Source: an uncultured Eubacteriales bacterium (lineage in GTDB: Bacteria > Bacillota > Clostridia > Christensenellales > Aristaeellaceae). Taken from it: a stretch of DNA of 64,000 nt. The DNA is taken from the NCBI GenBank assembly GCA_902795275.1, contig CADBKQ010000006.1, positions 1 through 64,000 on the forward strand, in the 5' to 3' direction. The first letter of the stretch is position 1. Every line of letters starts with the position of its first letter. Shown here piece after piece: positions 33,528 to 41,915 of this stretch. The position numbers and the translations under genes were made by a program. Below the pieces are notes generated by a model, which did not search any database, was not told the origin of the DNA, and was given only the letters and a program-made list of their open reading frames with translations.

Positions 33528-35552
33528 ATGCAGAGCAACGCGCCGGAAAAAAACGCTGGGAGCAGCTTCATGGGGAGCCGTGTCTTTTTGACTGATTGCT
33601 TATCTTTTTCTTTTTGTTTGCTGGTTTCAGGCGCCATCCTGTCCCGGCCCATGACCGGCGGGGCGCTGTATCTGGCGTTTGAAGGAGCGCTGCTGTTTGC
33701 CTTTCTCCGGAAGCCCGGCAGCGCCGCCTGCAAAGCCGTCCAATGGATTGGCTCTGCGCTGGCCGCGGCGGCGGCGGGGCTGGCGCTCGCCATGGCGTAT
33801 ACCGCCGAATGGAAGAACGCAGCGTTCTGGCAGATGGCGGGCATCACGCTGTGCGCCGCGGCCCGTTTCGCCCTGACGGATGGGATTCTGCGTTCTTCCC
33901 AGCCTCAAAAAATGCCCGGCGTGATTGTCGCGCAGGCGCTGTTTCTGCTGCTCGGCGGGCTGCTGCTGTTCTCTTGCCCGCTTTCCCGGTCTGATCTTTG
34001 GGCGCTGCTGGCTGGATATGCCGTCTGCGGCCTCCTGGAATGCCTTCCCCCGCGCCGGGCGGACAGCCCGGTTCCTGCCGGCGAAGCGGACAGGGCGGAT
34101 ACGGAAGCCCTGCGGAGCGTGCATTCCCTGAAAATCTACCGCTGGATGGTTCTGGCCGCGGCGGCGGCTTCCCATGCTGCCCTCATCATGGTCTTCACCT
34201 GCATCGCTTTGGGCGCGAAATCGCCTGCCATGCAAATGCTGCTTTCGCTGCTGTGCATGTACGCGGTATCCGCCGCGACTGGGCTTTTCCTGAACCGGCC
34301 GAAAGCAGCGGAAGCCGACCCCAACTTAATCCTCCCGCTGGGCCTGGCGGCCTGGCTGTGCGGGCTGCTGCTGTTTCTGCGCTTTTTGGGAAGCTCCTCG
34401 TACCTTGGCGGCTTCGCGGCGCTGGCGCTGTGCTCCGCGGGGCAGACGGTTTGCCTCCGCGTGCTGGCGGGATTGCTCCCGGACATGCGGCGGGCGGCGG
34501 CGTTTGCCCTGGGACACGAACCCGGCGAAGCCGTGGATGCAGCGCTGGAACGAGGCGTTCGGCTTTCCGCGCTGGCGGAACAGGCGGCTGCCTTAGCGGG
34601 GCTGACGCTGATCTGTGTTTTCACCCGCGGCGCTTCCTCTGACCTGTGGCTCTCCTTCGCCCCCTTCCTGACGCTGCCCGCCCTGGGCCTGTTCTGCGCG
34701 TTCATCGTATTGTTCATTCTCTTTCCGCTGCGAAACCTGCACCTTCAAAAGCTGCGCCGGTATGCGGAGCTTCAGAAAGAGGGCGTTGAAAACAAGCCGC
34801 TGCGCGACCAGCTGGAGCCGGTGGTCATTCAAAGGAGCGTCAAGAACTACGGCATCCGGGTGGTGGAATGCGTGCTGCGGCCCTTCTTCTTCCAGCGGGT
34901 CAAAGGCGCGGAAAGCGTTCAGCTGGACAAGGACATTCCCTGCGTGTTCGTGTGCAATCATGGGGAGATTTTGGGGCCGGTGGTCTGCACGCTATTCTCC
35001 CCATTCCCCTTTCGGGCCTGGTCAGCCTATGAAATGCTGGACCGGAACGCCGTGATCGACCGTACCATGAACGGCACCTTCCAGAACATTCAGGGCGGAA
35101 AGCGCAGGCTGCTGCAAGGACTGATGGAACACGTGGGCGCGCCGTTCCTGACCTGGCTGCTCAAATCCGAGGGCTGCATCGCGGTGTTCCACGACAATCC
35201 CCGGAAGCTGATGCAGTCCTTCCGCGAAACCATCACCGCCATGCAGGCGGGCGACAACATCCTGGTGTTTCCGGAAAACGCCGCCACCTCCGCCGACGGC
35301 CGCTACGTGGAGGAAGGCGTCAGCGAGTTTTTCACGGGCTTTACCATGATCGGCCAGATGTATGCCAACAAAACAGGCAAGTGTCCGCTGTTCGTGCCGA
35401 TGTACACCGACAAGAAAAAGCGGCTGATCACCTTCGGCGTGCCGACCCGCTACGACGACGACGCTCCCGTGAACGAAGAAAAGGAACGGCTGTGCGATTA
35501 CCTGCGGGGCGAAATCATGCGGCTGGCGGGAATGGAGAAAGAAAAGAAATGA
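33528..35552 (+). CDS. Polytopic membrane protein with C-terminal PlsC-like acyltransferase domain
   Basis: A 674-residue protein. Residues about 20-420 contain ten to eleven hydrophobic helices, arranged like a transporter. Residues about 450-670 form a glycerolipid-acyltransferase-like domain with CNHGEILGP, EGCIAVFHDNPRKLMQSF and LVFPENAATSADGRY. The usual PlsC HX4D motif is here NHGEILG, so the Asp is replaced. The arrangement recalls LplT-Aas fusions in which a flippase is joined to a lysophospholipid acyltransferase; that parallel is inference. The ATG at 33528 has GAGGAGG; ATGs at 33489 and 33501 lack it. It overlaps the next gene by 4 bp. Confidence 0.78.
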   Translation: MQSNAPEKNAGSSFMGSRVFLTDCLSFSFCLLVSGAILSRPMTGGALYLAFEGALLFAFLRKPGSAACKAVQWIGSALAAAAAGLALAMAYTAEWKNAAFWQMAGITLCAAARFALTDGILRSSQPQKMPGVIVAQALFLLLGGLLLFSCPLSRSDLWALLAGYAVCGLLECLPPRRADSPVPAGEADRADTEALRSVHSLKIYRWMVLAAAAASHAALIMVFTCIALGAKSPAMQMLLSLLCMYAVSAATGLFLNRPKAAEADPNLILPLGLAAWLCGLLLFLRFLGSSSYLGGFAALALCSAGQTVCLRVLAGLLPDMRRAAAFALGHEPGEAVDAALERGVRLSALAEQAAALAGLTLICVFTRGASSDLWLSFAPFLTLPALGLFCAFIVLFILFPLRNLHLQKLRRYAELQKEGVENKPLRDQLEPVVIQRSVKNYGIRVVECVLRPFFFQRVKGAESVQLDKDIPCVFVCNHGEILGPVVCTLFSPFPFRAWSAYEMLDRNAVIDRTMNGTFQNIQGGKRRLLQGLMEHVGAPFLTWLLKSEGCIAVFHDNPRKLMQSFRETITAMQAGDNILVFPENAATSADGRYVEEGVSEFFTGFTMIGQMYANKTGKCPLFVPMYTDKKKRLITFGVPTRYDDDAPVNEEKERLCDYLRGEIMRLAGMEKEKK

Positions 35553-35863
35553 AAAAAGTCAGCATCACGGTCATGCGCGTGGCCGAATACAGGGATTTGA
35601 TGTCACAATACGAGAACCCCATCGAGCATGCCTGCTCCATGCGGGAAGGGATGTCCTTCACCGCCAACGGCTGGGAAAGGCCCGCGGGCTTCTGTCCCAG
35701 CGCCTGGGACACCCTTTCGCCCTTCGTGCTGGCCCTGAGCCACGGGGCCGAAAACTTTTACGACGGTTGGATGAAAAACAAAAAAGCCGCCATGCTCTCC
35801 TGCAACGACGGCTTCCGCCCCGTCAGCTTCCTGGTGGAAGCCCTGGACGAGGACGCGGAATAA
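35549..35863 (+). CDS. TIGR04076 family small protein
   Basis: A 104-residue cytoplasmic protein of the TIGR04076 type (unknown function). Typical features are the N-terminal VSITVMRVAEYRDL, the acidic-aromatic middle, the CPSAWDTLSPFVLALSHG segment and the closing CNDGFRPVSFLVE. It starts within the acyltransferase stop (ATGA), so the genes are coupled. Confidence 0.75.
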   Translation: MKKVSITVMRVAEYRDLMSQYENPIEHACSMREGMSFTANGWERPAGFCPSAWDTLSPFVLALSHGAENFYDGWMKNKKAAMLSCNDGFRPVSFLVEALDEDAE

Positions 35864-35872
35864 AAACCTCTT

Positions 35873-35902
35873 ACCGCAGGAAACGGCTTCCTGCGGTTTT
35901 TG
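35873..35902. terminator. Bidirectional terminator
   Basis: A 10-bp perfect stem ACCGCAGGAA/TTCCTGCGGT (35873-35897) is followed by TTTTT and preceded by AAAAACC, between convergent genes. Confidence 0.85.
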
Positions 35903-35906
35903 ACTG

Positions 35907-37016
35907 TCACAGCGTCTTTTCATACTGGCGGTAGACCCGGTACAGGTGGGAAGCCAGCTTTTCCGTGTTGGCGATGGAAGGGATGCTGGTTTCGTCCACG
36001 GTGGAGCCCTCCGCCCACTGGATGCCCAGCTGCTTTCCGCCCAGGTAGGCCTCATACAGCATGGCGGTGCTGACGCCCTTGTGCTGGTACTCCGGCACCA
36101 CGAACTGCATGCTGCACCGGGCGCCGTGGATTTTGCTTTTCCCCAGCAGATATTTGAGCCACCCGAAGGGCAGGATGCGGCCCTTCATTTTTTTGAGCAC
36201 CTGGTTGTAGTCCGGCACGGCGAACACCAGGCCGATGGGCCGCGTGCCCGCGTAGGCCATCACCGCGGTTTCCGGGCGGTAGAAGCGGCGGATGCGCCTG
36301 GACTGGCGCACCAGGTCGCCATAAACCGGCACGTTCCACTCCCATTCCGGCGGGAAGGATTCCCGCAGGATGCGGGCCACGTTGCGCAGCACCCGTTCCT
36401 GATTCTCCTTGGTGAGCTGTACATGCTCCACCCGGAAGCCGAAGCGCTTCTTCGCCCGGGGTACGATTTCCTCCATGGCATGGGCGTCGAACTCGTCCAT
36501 GCGCATGAAGTAAGCCAGAAAATCCCGGTGCTTGATGAAGCCGCACTTCTCAAAATAATCGGCGTAGTAGGAAGGATTGTAGGGGTTGAACAGCACCGGC
36601 GGGCCGTCGAAGCCCTGCACCAGCAGGCCCTTGCTGAATTCGTCCATGCCCACGGCGGCGGGGCCGATGGCCTTTTCCATGCCTTCTTCCCGCAGATACG
36701 CGCAGGCCGCGTCAAGGGCGGTGCGGGCATAGTCCGGGCGCTGGGCGGATTCAAACAGGCCGATATAGCCGTACTTCCGGTTCAGCCGTTCGTTGAGCCG
36801 CTCATTGATGCCCGCCATCACGCGGGCCACCGGCTTGTCCCCGTCATACACCAGGAAAAAGCGCCGCGGCCCGTCCGACGGGCGGCAAAGGGAGCGCAGC
36901 TGTTCGCCGATCAGCGGGGCCACCCAGTTGGGGTCGTCCTTGTACAATGAAAAAGGCAGCATCACAAAAGGCCGCAAAGCGGACCGGGTCTGCGCCAGAA
37001 TCTCCACTCGTATCAT
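35907..37016 (-). CDS. GNAT-fold acyltransferase-like protein
   Basis: A 369-residue protein of the double-GNAT YghO-like type. The N-terminal half has PFSLYKDDPNWVAPLIGEQ and YGYIGLFES. The central GPAAVGMDEFSKGLLVQGFDGPPVLFNPYNPSYY is typical of this family. The C-terminal GNAT part has the acetyl-CoA-binding-like FVVPEYQHKGVSTAMLYEAYL. Substrate unknown. The gene is monocistronic. Confidence 0.78.
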   Translation of the reverse strand: MIRVEILAQTRSALRPFVMLPFSLYKDDPNWVAPLIGEQLRSLCRPSDGPRRFFLVYDGDKPVARVMAGINERLNERLNRKYGYIGLFESAQRPDYARTALDAACAYLREEGMEKAIGPAAVGMDEFSKGLLVQGFDGPPVLFNPYNPSYYADYFEKCGFIKHRDFLAYFMRMDEFDAHAMEEIVPRAKKRFGFRVEHVQLTKENQERVLRNVARILRESFPPEWEWNVPVYGDLVRQSRRIRRFYRPETAVMAYAGTRPIGLVFAVPDYNQVLKKMKGRILPFGWLKYLLGKSKIHGARCSMQFVVPEYQHKGVSTAMLYEAYLGGKQLGIQWAEGSTVDETSIPSIANTEKLASHLYRVYRQYEKTL

Positions 37017-37176
37017 TTATACACCTTCTCCCGGCGGTCATTTTTTCAAATTATATCATGACGGCCGCCGTTTGTCAAAGGATGCGGAATTGGGTGAGGG
37101 GCTCTTGCCGCTCCCGGTTTTGGGCTATTCTTTTCCCGTGGTGCGCACCCGCAAAATATGGCGGGAGGAAAAAAAT

Positions 37177-37704
37177 ATGTCTGAATACATTGACAACGTA
37201 AAACTGAACGGCGTCAGCATTCCCCTCCGGGACAGCGACGCCCAGCAAAAGATTGCGCAGATGGAACAGCAAGACACCGGGAACGGCATCGCCAGCGCCC
37301 GGATGAATGCGGATGATTCCCTGACCCTGAGCTTTACCGACGGCACTTCCTTCACCACGCCCAGCCTCCGGGGGGCGGCGGGCTACGGCATGCCGGCAGG
37401 CGGCAGCCCGGGACAGATCCTGCGCAAGCGCTCCGCTGCCGAATACGATTTTGAGTGGAGAACCCCGGCGGACGCCGTGACGGTGGATTTCGGCACGGTC
37501 AGCAGCCTGCCCGTAACTGAAAACGCGGCAGGCGTAACAGCCGATATGGTGGTCGCGGCGTATGAACTCGGCACGCCGACGGCTTTCACCGACGACCTGA
37601 CCGTGACCACCGGCAGCGGCACCGTCACCCTCAGCGGCAGCATCACCGGCAGCAGCACGGTCAAGGTGACACTCATCAGCGCCGACGCGGTCAACGCCGG
37701 GTGA
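37177..37704 (+). CDS. Tail-fibre-like orphan protein
   Basis: A 175-residue protein. Residues 1-30 have a coiled start (VKLNGVSIPLRDSDAQQKIAQME). The middle GGSPGQILRKRSAAEYDFEWRTPAD resembles the GQxLxK...YxxxW motif common before collars or tips of phage and pyocin tail fibres. The C-terminal part is a Thr/Ser/Gly-rich beta region (TVTTGSGTVTLSGSITGSS). GGGAGG precedes the ATG. No other phage gene is near. It may be a leftover of a prophage or a surface protein using the same module. Confidence 0.6.
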   Translation: MSEYIDNVKLNGVSIPLRDSDAQQKIAQMEQQDTGNGIASARMNADDSLTLSFTDGTSFTTPSLRGAAGYGMPAGGSPGQILRKRSAAEYDFEWRTPADAVTVDFGTVSSLPVTENAAGVTADMVVAAYELGTPTAFTDDLTVTTGSGTVTLSGSITGSSTVKVTLISADAVNAG

Positions 37705-37738
37705 GCGGGGAGCCTTGGCGGACACTATAGGGCATTAA

Positions 37739-37852
37739 AGTAGGAAGTAGGAGGTAGGAGGTAGGAGGTGATAGAATGATTGCGCTTTGATCCGCAGAAG
37801 TTGGGCTTGCGTTTTATCACTCGACTATGCAAAACCTCCTACCTCCTACCTT
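37739..37852. repeat. Heptad-flanked intergenic element D
   Basis: Left arm (37739-37769): GTAGGAA then three GTAGGAG. Right arm (37834-37852): CTCCTAC units. The core (37770-37833) includes AGAATGATTGCGCTTTGATC, identical to element G, then GGGCTTGCGTTTTAT...CAAAAC, closely similar to G and to the reverse complement of H. Confidence 0.85.
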
Positions 37853-37888
37853 TTCATTACCTGAAGTGCCCTTGAACTTCTTCCCCGC

Positions 37889-38659
37889 TTACGCGGTATG
37901 GTCCATCCGGAGCTTATCGGCGATGAGGGCGATCAGCTCCCCGTTGGTGGGCTTATCGTTGGGCTGGGCCACGTCGCAGCCGAAGGCTTTGTTCAGCGTG
38001 TCCACCCGCCCCCGGCTCCAGGCCACCTCAATGGCGTGGCGGATGGCGCGCTCCACCTTGCTGGAGCTTGTGCCGAAGCGGTGGGCGATGGCGGGATACA
38101 GCTCCTTGGTGATGCCGCTGATCATGCCGGGCTGGGCAATCACCAGCTTGATTCCCTCGCGCAGATATTGGTAGCCCTTGATATGCGCCGGGATGCCCAT
38201 GCCCAGGAACAGATTGGAGATTTTGTCATCCAGGCTCAGCGTGTTCGGCGGCATGGCCCGGTTCTCCGGGGGCTCATTCCGGCGCTGCCTCGCCACGTCG
38301 CGGATGCGTTCCAGCAGGATCTGCAATTCAACCGGTTTGATCATGTAATACTGCACCCCCAGCTCCACCGCCCGGCGGATAAAGTCATCCCGCGCCAGGG
38401 CGGTGACGGCAATCACGTCCGGCTTCTTCTCCGGCTCCATCCCCTGCATCTGGGCCAGCACGCCGAAGCCGTCCAGGCCGGGCATGATCATGTCCAGCAG
38501 CATCACGTCAGACGGCGTTTCCTGCACCAGCTTCAGCGCGTTCAGGCCGTTCGACGCTTCCCCTACCACTGCGATGTCCTGCTGTTTGCTGAAATACTGG
38601 CTCATGAACCCTCTCAGATCGTCGTTATCTTCCACGATTACCAAACGAATGCTGTCCAT
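37889..38659 (-). CDS. spo0A: Sporulation master regulator Spo0A
   Basis: A response regulator that is phosphorylated to start sporulation. The 256-residue protein has a receiver domain (1-120; acidic EDND at residues 9-12, phosphoacceptor Asp in MLLDMIMPGLDG, Lys in YYMIKPVE). The C-terminal effector (about 140-256) has the near-invariant recognition helix SSSKVERAIRHAIEVAWSRG. The start is the ATG at 38659 behind AGGAGAG; eleven extra codons upstream are not supported. It stands alone, not next to recN/spoIVB. A 0A-box palindrome lies upstream. Confidence 0.97.
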   Translation of the reverse strand: MDSIRLVIVEDNDDLRGFMSQYFSKQQDIAVVGEASNGLNALKLVQETPSDVMLLDMIMPGLDGFGVLAQMQGMEPEKKPDVIAVTALARDDFIRRAVELGVQYYMIKPVELQILLERIRDVARQRRNEPPENRAMPPNTLSLDDKISNLFLGMGIPAHIKGYQYLREGIKLVIAQPGMISGITKELYPAIAHRFGTSSSKVERAIRHAIEVAWSRGRVDTLNKAFGCDVAQPNDKPTNGELIALIADKLRMDHTA

Positions 38660-38724
38660 TGTCGATCTCTCCTTGTTTTTTCTGTCCTCCAAGATTCCTG
38701 TTAATTCTTACCGCGAACACCATA

Positions 38725-38752
38725 ATTGTACCAAATAGAATGTAATATGCAA
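38725..38752 (-). promoter_or_regulatory. Promoter of spo0A
   Basis: On the minus strand TTGCAT (38747-38752) and TACAAT (38725-38730) are 16 bases apart, about 65 bases before the Spo0A start. Confidence 0.6.
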
Positions 38753-38789
38753 GAAATAAGTTACTATAAGAATTATTTTTCCGAAAATA

Positions 38790-38804
38790 AGTCGAATTTC
38801 GACA
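38790..38804. promoter_or_regulatory. Inverted pair of 0A boxes upstream of spo0A
   Basis: GTCGAA-T-TTCGAC is a perfect palindrome (38791-38803). It gives the full 0A box TTCGACA on the plus strand (38798-38804) and TTCGACT on the minus strand. It lies 38 bases beyond the -35 of spo0A. Autoregulation by Spo0A is the likely role. Confidence 0.65.
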
Positions 38805-39041
38805 GCATTAGGCGATTTTGGGGGACATTTTCTTCTTTTTTTCGCGCAAACAGCGGCGCAAAACAGAAACACATGTTCCGTTTCTTTTCGCCTGTTCGAT
38901 GAAGCGGAAAGTTTATGGCAAAAAAACATGGATAAAAAAACAAGTTTTCAGACGGATAAAACGGCAGAGGACAAAAATGATGATCAGCGGCTGAAAGTGG
39001 ACAATCCTTCCTTTATTTGGAAGGCCGATCCTTCTTCCCTC

Positions 39042-39070
39042 TTTACAAATCGAGGGGCATGGCCTATAAT
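39042..39070 (+). promoter_or_regulatory. Strong promoter of a small ORF
   Basis: TTTACA (39042-39047) and a perfect TATAAT (39065-39070) are 17 bases apart. Confidence 0.75.
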
Positions 39071-39147
39071 CTTCTCGAAAGAAAGAGAACATTTGTTTGC
39101 ATTTATCGGTTCCGTCCACCCGGCGGAACAAATCAGGAGAGGGGAAA

Positions 39148-39306
39148 ATGGAGAAGAATCAAGAATTACTTACCTATTATTGCGCACAGCTTCACTCAGA
39201 ATGGGCACAAAAAAAGGCCCTGGCCTATCTGCGCATTTTAGCGGAAGCCGAGGGCGCTGAACAGGGTGAGGAAGGGGAAGAACGGGAGATAGGGATTAGG
39301 GATTAG
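39148..39306 (+). CDS. Small 52-residue protein, unknown
   Basis: A 52-residue protein that starts MEKNQELLTYYCAQLHSEW and is helical and acidic at its end. It has a very good promoter (39042-39070) and the ribosome site AGGAGAGGGG seven bases before the ATG. Its last codons (IGIRD and stop) are supplied by the left heptad arm of element E. It is convergent with a small XRE regulator. It could be a regulatory or antitoxin-like peptide; no family was recognised. Confidence 0.6.
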   Translation: MEKNQELLTYYCAQLHSEWAQKKALAYLRILAEAEGAEQGEEGEEREIGIRD

Positions 39307-39433
39307 GAGAACGAGATAGAGAAATCAGGGTACAGATTTTATTTGACTATCGAACTGGGCGTATCCCCTAATCCCTATTCCCTAATCCCTATTCCCTAAT
39401 CCCTATTCCCTAATCCCTATTCCCTAATCCCTG
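39288..39433. repeat. Heptad-flanked intergenic element E
   Basis: Left arm (39288-39308): AGGGATT-type units. Right arm (39364-39433): about nine units alternating CCCTAAT and CCCTATT. The core is about 55 bases. The left arm holds the stop of the small ORF and the right arm holds the stop of the XRE gene, so the element forms the ends of both convergent genes. Confidence 0.85.
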
Positions 39434-39776
39434 CCTCCCGAATCACATCAACCAGCCGCCGGAGCGCGTCCCAGCCTTCGGGGGGCATGGCGGCGAGGGT
39501 GCGGAACACCTGCTTGGGAAACTCATCCCGCCCCAGCATGAGGCGGTTCACGGCGTCGTCTTCGTCGCCTTCCACGGTCATCTCCCCCACGCCGTCCTTC
39601 AGCCAGGCGTAGGAAACATTGAACACCCGGCAAATCAGCCGCAGCGTTTGTTCCTGAGGCGCGCTGTAGCCGTTTTCAATGCGGCTGAGCACGCTTTTTT
39701 TCAGGCCGATCTTCTCGCCGAATTGCTCCAGGGTGAGGCCGTAGAACTTGCGGATCTGGCGAATTCTTTCATGCAA
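39417..39776 (-). CDS. XRE-family transcriptional regulator
   Basis: A 119-residue regulator with an XRE helix-turn-helix at about residues 4-60 (LTLEQFGEKIGLKKSVLSRIENGYSAP). The C-terminal half is short and acidic, then VDVIREAGIRE. I chose the TTG at 39776, which directly follows GGAGGG at good spacing; the frame's ATG at 39830 lies in the promoter. The last codons and stop lie in the heptad arm of element E. Its target is unknown. Confidence 0.82.
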   Translation of the reverse strand: MHERIRQIRKFYGLTLEQFGEKIGLKKSVLSRIENGYSAPQEQTLRLICRVFNVSYAWLKDGVGEMTVEGDEDDAVNRLMLGRDEFPKQVFRTLAAMPPEGWDALRRLVDVIREAGIRE

Positions 39777-39801
39777 GGGAATCCCTCCTCTGTCTGCGGC
39801 T

Positions 39802-39830
39802 ATTATAGCAGAATCCCGGAGAAATAGCAA
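39802..39830 (-). promoter_or_regulatory. Promoter of the XRE gene
   Basis: On the minus strand TTGCTA and a perfect TATAAT are separated by exactly 17 bases, about 25 bases before the TTG start. Confidence 0.7.
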
Positions 39831-40092
39831 TGAAGCATTTTTCCCGATAAAACGGTCATAAATCTGCCAGGATTTGATTAAATTAAGAAGAATATCACAG
39901 AATCAGACGCCGATTTTGTTTATAAATCTCTCTGGTAATTTTGCGCAGTCTGTGATATAATAAGAACAGAATTGTTCTGATTCGTTCGGGACTATTTCGT
40001 TTTGAGACAGATTTGGCGATCCGATCAAAAAAATCAATATGCTTGAGGTGCGTTTTCCCGACCGGCATATGCAGCATATAAAGGAGGTTTTT

Positions 40093-41757
40093 ATGGCCCA
40101 ATATCCCAAGGTGCGCGTCATCCCCCTGGGCGGTGTGGATGAAATCGGCAAAAACTTTTACGTCATTGAATACGAAGACGATATTCTGGTGGTGGACTGC
40201 GGCTCCATCTTTCCCAAGGAGGACATGCTGGGCATCGACCTGGTGATTCCCGACGCTTCCTACCTGGTCGCCAACAAGGACCGGGTGCGCGGCTATGTGT
40301 TCACCCACGGGCATGAGGACCATATCGGCGCCACGCCCTACATCCTCCAGCAGGTGCCCGCCCCCATCTGGGGCACGCGGCTGACCCTGGCCCTCATCGA
40401 CCTGAAGCTGCGGGAGCACCGGGTGAACGGCATCCAGATGAACGCCATCAATCCCCGGGACGAAGTGAAAATCGGGGCCTTCACGGTGAAGTTCATCAAG
40501 GTGAGCCACTCCATCCCCGGCGCCTGCGCCCTCATCATTTCCTGTCCCGCCGGCGTGATCGTCCATTCCGGCGACTTCAAGATCGACTTCACCCCCGTGG
40601 ACGGGGAAATCACCGACCTGAGCTCCCTGGCCATGGCAGGCGACGCGGGCGTGCTGGCCCTGATGTGCGAAAGCACCAACATCGAGCGCCCCGGCTCCAC
40701 CATGAGCGAGCGCAAGATCGGCGAGACCTTCGTCAACCAGTTCCGCAACGCCCAGGGCCGCGTGATCGTGGCCATGTTCGCCAGCAACATCAACCGCCTC
40801 CAGCAGGTGATCGACAGCGGCATTCGTTTCGGGCGCAAGGTCTGCTTCGTGGGCCGCAGCATGGTATCCGTCACCCGGGTGGCCATCCAGCTGGGCGAGC
40901 TGGTGATTCCCGACGGGTACTACCTGGAAGTGGACGATCTGGACAGCTACCGGGACGACGAACTGCTTATCCTCACCACCGGCAGCCAGGGCGAACCCAT
41001 GAGCGGCCTGACCCGCATGGCCTTCTCCGAGCACCGGAAGCTGCAAATCAAGCCCAGCGATAAGGTGATCATTTCCGCCACGCCCATTCCCGGCAACGAA
41101 AAATTCGTTTCCCGCGTCATCAACCAGCTCTACCGCTGCGGCGCGGAAGTCATCTATGAAGCTATGGCCGAGGTGCACGTGTCCGGCCACGCCTGCCAGG
41201 AAGAAATCAAGCTGATGCACGCCCTGGTGAAGCCCAAGTATTTCATCCCCATCCACGGCGAATACCGCATGCTGTGGCAGCACGCCGAGCTGGCGGAAAG
41301 CATGGGCATGGATCGGAAGAACATCGTGCTTCCTTCCGTGGGCCAGGTGATCGAAATGAGCCAGGACAGCCTTTCCATCGCGGGCACCGTGCCCACCGGC
41401 GAAGTGCTGGTGGACGGCCTGGGCATCGGCGACGTGGGCAATGTGGTGCTGCGGGACCGCAAGCACCTGAGTCAGGACGGCCTGATCATCGTCGCCATGG
41501 CCTTCGACCGCACCAACGGCATCCTGGTGTCCGGGCCGGACGTGATTTCCCGCGGATTCGTGTATGTCCGTGAAAATGAGGACATCATCGAGTGTACCCG
41601 CGAAGTGGTGCGGAATATCATCGCCAGCTACGGCCGCATCGAGGGCAGCGACTGGCCCAGCATCAAGAACCGCATCAAGGATGAACTGCACCGTTATATC
41701 TACGAAAAGATCAAGCGCAATCCCATGATCCTGCCCATTATCGTGGACCTGGGATAA
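40093..41757 (+). CDS. rnj: Ribonuclease J
   Basis: A metallo-beta-lactamase/beta-CASP nuclease with 5'-exonuclease and endonuclease activity in mRNA decay and rRNA maturation. The 554-residue length is right. Zinc ligands are in THGHEDHIGA (about residues 73-82), in VSHSIPG and in VHSGDFKIDF. The beta-CASP part has FVGRSM and HVSGHA, then HGEYRML. A C-terminal RNase J domain ends the protein. AAGGAGG precedes the ATG at 40093; the frame's earlier ATG at 40039 is unsupported. A TATAAT at 39956-39961 may be its promoter. A 669-aa antisense frame over this gene is a shadow. Confidence 0.96.
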   Translation: MAQYPKVRVIPLGGVDEIGKNFYVIEYEDDILVVDCGSIFPKEDMLGIDLVIPDASYLVANKDRVRGYVFTHGHEDHIGATPYILQQVPAPIWGTRLTLALIDLKLREHRVNGIQMNAINPRDEVKIGAFTVKFIKVSHSIPGACALIISCPAGVIVHSGDFKIDFTPVDGEITDLSSLAMAGDAGVLALMCESTNIERPGSTMSERKIGETFVNQFRNAQGRVIVAMFASNINRLQQVIDSGIRFGRKVCFVGRSMVSVTRVAIQLGELVIPDGYYLEVDDLDSYRDDELLILTTGSQGEPMSGLTRMAFSEHRKLQIKPSDKVIISATPIPGNEKFVSRVINQLYRCGAEVIYEAMAEVHVSGHACQEEIKLMHALVKPKYFIPIHGEYRMLWQHAELAESMGMDRKNIVLPSVGQVIEMSQDSLSIAGTVPTGEVLVDGLGIGDVGNVVLRDRKHLSQDGLIIVAMAFDRTNGILVSGPDVISRGFVYVRENEDIIECTREVVRNIIASYGRIEGSDWPSIKNRIKDELHRYIYEKIKRNPMILPIIVDLG

Positions 41758-41856
41758 GGCTTTATCGTCAGGAAGCGGAAGGCAGAACAGACCCGGCCGG
41801 AATCGGCGGCAGGCATTTTTGCTGAGATAGAAAGCCTTCTTCCTTCTACATAAAAA

Positions 41857-41896
41857 CAGGGCTGTCCGCCATCCCGCCGGGGAAGGGACAGTCCTG
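41857..41896. other. Hairpin between rnj and the esterase gene
   Basis: AGGGCTGTCC pairs imperfectly with GGGACAGTCCT around 41858-41896. There is no strong T-run, so termination is uncertain. It lies just before the esterase ribosome site. Confidence 0.4.
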
Positions 41897-41915
41897 ATTT
41901 GCAAAGAGGATTCTT

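Noticed and set aside
38928..39260. 110-codon frame between spo0A and the small ORF
   Set aside because: It has no ribosome site, overlaps the strong promoter at 39042-39070 and conflicts with the better-supported ORF at 39148.
39895..41904. 669-codon open frame opposite ribonuclease J
   Set aside because: It mirrors the wobble-rich codons of RNase J, has low-complexity His/Ala/Gly/Val content and no ribosome site. It is a shadow.
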